From the NCBI RefSeq assembly GCF_016863035.1, contig NZ_BOOC01000001.1:62001-126000 (forward strand): 64,000 bases of DNA. Reading direction: 5' to 3'. This stretch comes from Microbispora corallina. GTDB lineage: Bacteria; Actinomycetota; Actinomycetes; Streptosporangiales; Streptosporangiaceae. Of the stretch, positions 60,773 through 64,000 are shown in pieces (position 1 is the stretch's first letter; each line of letters begins with the position of its first letter). A program made the position numbers and the translations under genes. The notes below the pieces were generated by a model. The model made no database searches and was not told the DNA's origin. It saw only the letters and a program-made list of their open reading frames with translations.

Positions 60773-61597
60773 TCACGACTGCTTCTCGGACCCGCTGTCC
60801 TGCCGGGAGGCAGGGTGGGCGCCCGCGGTCACCAGGTCGTTGACCGCGGTCTTGGGGTCGCGGCCCGTCACCAGGCTCTCCCCGACGAGGACGGCGTCCG
60901 CCCCGGCCCTCGCGTACGCGAGCAGGTCGTGCGGCCCGCGCACCCCCGACTCCGCGATCTTCAGGATGCCGTCCGGCACCTTGGGCGCGAGCTTCGCGAA
61001 CACCTCGCGGTCCACCTCGAGGGTCTTGAGGTTGCGGGCGTTCACCCCGATGATCCGGGCGCCGGCGTCGACCGCGCGGTCGAGCTCCTCCTCGGTGTGC
61101 ACCTCGACGAGCGGGGCGAGGCCGATCGACTCCGCCCGCTCGATCAGGGACACGAGCGCCTGCTGGTCCAGGGCCGCCACGATCAGCAGCGCGAGGTCGG
61201 CGCCGTACGCGCGGGCCTCCCACAGCTGGTACGACGTGACGATGAAGTCCTTGCGCAGGATGGGGATGTCGACCGCGGCGCGCACGGCCGCCAGGTCGGC
61301 CAGCGTCCCGCCGAACCTGCGCCGCTCGGTCAGCACGCTGATGACGTGGGCCCCGCCCGCCTCGTAGTCGGCGGCCAGGGACGCGGGGTCGGCGATCGCG
61401 GCGAGCGCGCCCTTCGAGGGGCTCGACCGCTTCACCTCGGCGATCACCGAGACGCGGTCCCCGCCCAGCGCGGCGTACGCGTCGCGCGGCTCTGGGGCGC
61501 GGGAGGCCTTGCGCTTGAGCTCATCGATCGACACGGTGCGCTGCCGGTCTTCGAGATCCTCCCGTACGCCCAGGATGATGTCGTCGAGAACACTCAC
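60773..61597 (-). CDS. trpC: Indole-3-glycerol phosphate synthase
   Basis: TrpC (274 residues) is a TIM-barrel enzyme that closes the indole ring. [15 protein letters not shown] holds the catalytic Lys and the signature, with [17 protein letters not shown] and [10 protein letters not shown] following. The GTG start has GAGGAGG 4 nt upstream. Its upstream neighbour is a DUF2752 gene 144 nt away; trpE is not in the window. Confidence 0.96.
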   Translation of the reverse strand: MSVLDDIILGVREDLEDRQRTVSIDELKRKASRAPEPRDAYAALGGDRVSVIAEVKRSSPSKGALAAIADPASLAADYEAGGAHVISVLTERRRFGGTLADLAAVRAAVDIPILRKDFIVTSYQLWEARAYGADLALLIVAALDQQALVSLIERAESIGLAPLVEVHTEEELDRAVDAGARIIGVNARNLKTLEVDREVFAKLAPKVPDGILKIAESGVRGPHDLLAYARAGADAVLVGESLVTGRDPKTAVNDLVTAGAHPASRQDSGSEKQS

Positions 61598-61741
61598 GCG
61601 CCCTCCTCGCCTTCGGCTCGGAGCTCGCGCGAAGTACCTGTCCGCTCGCTCACGCGTAGGGATCCCTCCGGTCGGCTGGTCTCGCTGTCCTGCCCTGCGA
61701 TGGTATCGGCCCGTCTCGCGTCGAGCCGCCACCGGGTGGTG

Positions 61742-62173
61742 TCAGGGTGCGAGGAAATGTCCGTAAGACGTATTACGCGCCACCCAAAAAACGATCACGA
61801 TCGCGAGGAGTCCCCAGAGGTACGCGGGGTGCGCGAGGCTCGTGCGCGCAGGCCGTCCCTGCCATGATCGTAGCGCCCAGCGGCCCCACCAGAACAGGAG
61901 GAACGGGACGGTCGCCACGGCGAGCGGGTTGAATCCGAGCGCTCCGGCGACGTCGGCGTGTCCCAGGGCGTGCATGGCGCGAAGGGTGCCGCAGCCCGGG
62001 CAGTACAGCCCCGTCAGGAACAGGAAGGGGCAGGTGGGGTAGTGCCCGGGCCGGTTGGGGTCGACGACCCCGACGTACACGAAGGCCGCGGCGGTCGCGG
62101 CCGCCACACCGAGCGGCGCGAGGACCGACCGGAGCCGGTCCGCCCCGCGCCGCCCGGGGACGATCGCCGCCAT
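61742..62173 (-). CDS. DUF2752 family membrane protein
   Basis: A 143-residue membrane protein with three helices. YPTCPFLFLTGLYCPGCGTLRAMHALGHGD-type spacing (CPFLFLTGLYCPGCG at about 47-61) is the DUF2752 hallmark, a Cys-rich turn of unknown role. It begins 4 nt after the CD225 stop, so the two genes are co-expressed and precede trpC. Confidence 0.87.
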   Translation of the reverse strand: MAAIVPGRRGADRLRSVLAPLGVAAATAAAFVYVGVVDPNRPGHYPTCPFLFLTGLYCPGCGTLRAMHALGHADVAGALGFNPLAVATVPFLLFWWGRWALRSWQGRPARTSLAHPAYLWGLLAIVIVFWVARNTSYGHFLAP

Positions 62174-62177
62174 GGCC

Positions 62178-62576
62178 TCAGTATGACGAGCTCGAGGTGC
62201 TGAAGCTGAACACGCCGGCCACCACGACCAGAACGATGTACAGCACCAGGACCACGAGACCGGCCGCTAGGGAGGCGATCCACCACTTCTTCGCCGACTC
62301 GGAGGCCGCCACGGCGCCCTGGTAGTCGCCGGCGGTCCACTTCGAGTTGACCTGGCTGGCGAAGACGATCGAGACGATGCCCAGGGGCAGGCAGCAGAAG
62401 ATCGTGGTGAGGATGGCCATCACCAGGTGGTTGTTGGGCGGCGTGGGGCCGGCCCCGTATCCCCCCGGAGGACCGTAGCCGCCGGGCGGCGGGTAGCCTC
62501 CGGGCGGTCCGTATCCCCCTCCGGGCGGCTGGGCCCCGTAGCCCCCCGTGTCGCCCGGCTGATTTCCGTAGCTCAT
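62178..62576 (-). CDS. CD225/dispanin-family membrane protein
   Basis: A 132-residue protein. A Gly/Tyr/Pro-rich N-terminal half (repeats of GGYGPPGGY) precedes a CD225 domain: an intramembrane segment (NNHLVMAILTTIFCCLPLGI), the conserved VFASQVNSKWTAGDYQGA loop, and a second helix at the C terminus. The family includes animal IFITM proteins; the bacterial role is unknown. ATG at 62576 has AGGAG 6 nt upstream. It pairs with DUF2752 in the hisI-to-trpC interval. Confidence 0.9.
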   Translation of the reverse strand: MSYGNQPGDTGGYGAQPPGGGYGPPGGYPPPGGYGPPGGYGAGPTPPNNHLVMAILTTIFCCLPLGIVSIVFASQVNSKWTAGDYQGAVAASESAKKWWIASLAAGLVVLVLYIVLVVVAGVFSFSTSSSSY

Positions 62577-62724
62577 TGGATACTCCTGTGAGATCACTGA
62601 TTGCGGCGAGAGCTTAGCGACGGGCCCGCCATAAGGTCGGGATAAGTCCAGTTTGTGGACAAGTTGTGATCTGAGCCCGGCAACGATCGGCGTCAGGCCG
62701 CCGGCCCGGGGCCCTCACAGGGTG

Positions 62725-63411
62725 TCACGAGGAACGGTCCCGCGGAGGCTCGATCGTGGGATCCGCCCCCTCGTCGAGGGCGTCCCACATCGCGCGCTCG
62801 CTCCGCGGCGCCCGCTCGCGCCCCGGGGTGCGGGCGGGACCGCCTCCGGCGGGCCGGTCGTACCGGCTGGACATTCCCGGCCAGCGCCCTCCGGCCACGG
62901 CCGCGACGACGCCCGCCGCGACCAGGACCAGCCCGCCCGCCACGGCGGCGAGCGGCCACGCCCACGTCACGGAGTGCGCGACCGCTCCGCCCGAGGGCAC
63001 CATCGCGGTCGAGGCGTGCTCCCGGGCCGTCCCGGCGATGGTCTCCGCCCGCGTGCCGCTCCAGGCCCCGGCCGCGGCCGCGAGCCCGCACAGGGAGATC
63101 ACCGCCCCGATCACGCGGCGGGCGATCCCCCGCGTGGCCAGCACGGCGACCGCCGCGGCGAGCGCGGCCAGCACGGAGGGGGTCAGGGAGGCGACCAGCT
63201 CGCCCCCGGACAGGGAGACGCGGCCGGCCGACAGGGGGCCGGCCTGCGCGGAGAAGGTCACGGCCGCCCAGGTCCGTCCCGCGGCCAGCAGCGCGAGACC
63301 GCCTCCGGCCGCGCAGGCGGCGAGCCAGACGAGCAGCGACCGGCGGGCCGCCCGCGCGGGGTCGCGCGGCCCGGCCGCCGCCGCCGCGTCCGGCGCCCGC
63401 CCGCCGCTCAT
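62725..63411 (-). CDS. Trp-biosynthesis-associated membrane protein (TIGR02234-like)
   Basis: A 228-residue protein with four hydrophobic helices (about 25-45, 75-95, 97-117, 145-170) and a disordered charged tail. Gene position between hisI and trpC, size and helix pattern match the actinobacterial Trp operon-associated membrane protein family; its function is not established. The ATG overlaps the hisI stop (ATGA). Confidence 0.82.
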   Translation of the reverse strand: MSGGRAPDAAAAAGPRDPARAARRSLLVWLAACAAGGGLALLAAGRTWAAVTFSAQAGPLSAGRVSLSGGELVASLTPSVLAALAAAVAVLATRGIARRVIGAVISLCGLAAAAGAWSGTRAETIAGTAREHASTAMVPSGGAVAHSVTWAWPLAAVAGGLVLVAAGVVAAVAGGRWPGMSSRYDRPAGGGPARTPGRERAPRSERAMWDALDEGADPTIEPPRDRSS

Positions 63412-63770
63412 GCGCCGCCCGCGCCCGCCACGTGCGCGTCGAGCACGTCGGCGTCGAAGCACGTGCGGTCGCCGGTGTGGCAGGCCGCTCCCACCTGGTC
63501 GACCTTGAGCAGCACGGTGTCGCCGTCGCAGTCGAGCGCGACGTGCTTCACCCACTGGACGTGGCCGGAGGTGTCGCCCTTCACCCAGTACTCCCCGCGG
63601 CTGCGGGACCAGTAGGTCGCCCGGCCGGTCGTCAGCGTGCGGTGCAGGGCCTCGTCGTCCATCCAGGCGAGCATCAGCACCTCGCCGGTGTCGTGCTGCT
63701 GGACGATCGCGGGCACCAGGCCGTCCGGGGTCCGCCTGAGGCGGTCGGCGATCTTCTGGTCGAGGGCCAT
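63408..63770 (-). CDS. hisI: Phosphoribosyl-AMP cyclohydrolase
   Basis: HisI (120 residues) opens the purine ring of phosphoribosyl-AMP in histidine synthesis. [18 protein letters not shown], the metal-site [11 protein letters not shown] and CHTGDRTCF contain the Zn/Mg ligands. The ATG at 63770 gives the family length and has no ribosome site; a CACAAT element ends 6 nt upstream on the minus strand, so it may be leaderless. hisE is not fused to it. Confidence 0.95.
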   Translation of the reverse strand: MALDQKIADRLRRTPDGLVPAIVQQHDTGEVLMLAWMDDEALHRTLTTGRATYWSRSRGEYWVKGDTSGHVQWVKHVALDCDGDTVLLKVDQVGAACHTGDRTCFDADVLDAHVAGAGGA

Positions 63771-63865
63771 GGGCCAATTGTGCCGCAGCGGTCCCGTGCC
63801 CCCGCCGTGCCCCCGCCGTACCCCCGCCCGCCGTGCCCGCCTGGGCACGCGCGGGACCGCGGGCG

Positions 63866-64000
63866 TCAGGCGCCCGTGACGAGGGACAGGGGCAGCTCGC
63901 CCACCGGCCGCACCGTGTAGCCCTCGCCGCCCCGGTAGACGGAACCGGCGGTCCAGCGGGCGGTGTTGGAGGCGACCACGCGGCCCCCCGCGTTCACGAG
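63866..64000 (-). CDS. C-terminal fragment of an unidentified protein, cut by the window edge
   Basis: Forty-four open codons and a TGA run to the last base, ending [20 protein letters not shown] then PLSLVTGA. The length is too short to name a family. It is on the same strand as hisI and its stop lies about 95 nt upstream of the hisI start. Confidence 0.5.
   Translation of the reverse strand, partial: LVNAGGRVVASNTARWTAGSVYRGGEGYTVRPVGELPLSLVTGA

Overview
The window is chromosomal DNA of a very GC-rich actinomycete. Gene content and order fit the order Streptosporangiales or a close relative; this placement is inference, and no rRNA is present to test it. Supporting signs are near-saturated G/C at third codon positions, many GTG and TTG starts, frequent ATGA or GTGA stop/start overlaps, a PdtaR-type ANTAR regulator, and a conserved backbone of uvrB, coaE, rpsA, polA, pdtaR, pyk, lgt, trpA, trpB, trpC and hisI. 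From memory the same backbone order occurs in Mycobacterium and Streptomyces.

Layout. 1-2.4 kb: the start of a probable xerD, a NUDIX hydrolase and pyrG. 2.5-6.0 kb: a hexapeptide-repeat acyltransferase, a nitronate monooxygenase-like flavoenzyme, a DUF4126 membrane protein and a zinc-ribbon protein. 6.2-8.3 kb: uvrB. 8.5-19.8 kb is the accessory part. It holds a three-gene overlapping cassette (two-helix membrane protein, cupin-like protein, inositol-monophosphatase-like protein), a TetR repressor divergent from a quinone oxidoreductase with two matching palindromes between them, an ArsB/NhaD-type transporter, and a 1,897-residue TIR / pseudo-metallophosphoesterase / NACHT / pentapeptide / WD40 protein. 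19.8-28.0 kb returns to the backbone: coaE, a GNAT, rpsA, a polysaccharide deacetylase, a DUF2127 protein, polA and a PaaI-type thioesterase. 28.4-34.5 kb is a branched-chain amino acid ABC system: livHMGF on the plus strand, with its binding lipoprotein convergent to it. 34.8-36.9 kb holds pdtaR, an odd leucine-anticodon tRNA, a nonsense-interrupted LAGLIDADG-type gene and two truncated gene tails. 36.9-45.2 kb: a heterodimeric ABC exporter, pyk, a lipoprotein, a DUF2784 protein and a secreted subtilase. 45.4-51.4 kb: gltD and gltB. 51.6-55 kb: a polyamine-synthase-like protein, an SDR and a membrane protein. 55-63.9 kb is a long minus-strand run read as hisI, a trp-associated membrane protein, CD225 and DUF2752 proteins, trpC, trpB, trpA, MauE/DoxX, a DsbA-like protein, lgt and a VIT-family transporter.

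How the genes work together. NUDIX and pyrG, gltD and gltB, trpCBA with the hisI end, lgt with the VIT transporter, and MauE with DsbA are ordinary metabolic or envelope operons. The most unusual candidate is the large STAND protein at 14082-19775. It combines a TIR effector-type domain with a phosphoesterase fold whose metal ligands have been replaced, a NACHT switch and about fifteen WD40 repeats. The next most unusual are the small-variable-loop tRNA with a CAA anticodon beside a broken LAGLIDADG gene, and tandem repeats that copy the stop-codon end of three different genes.
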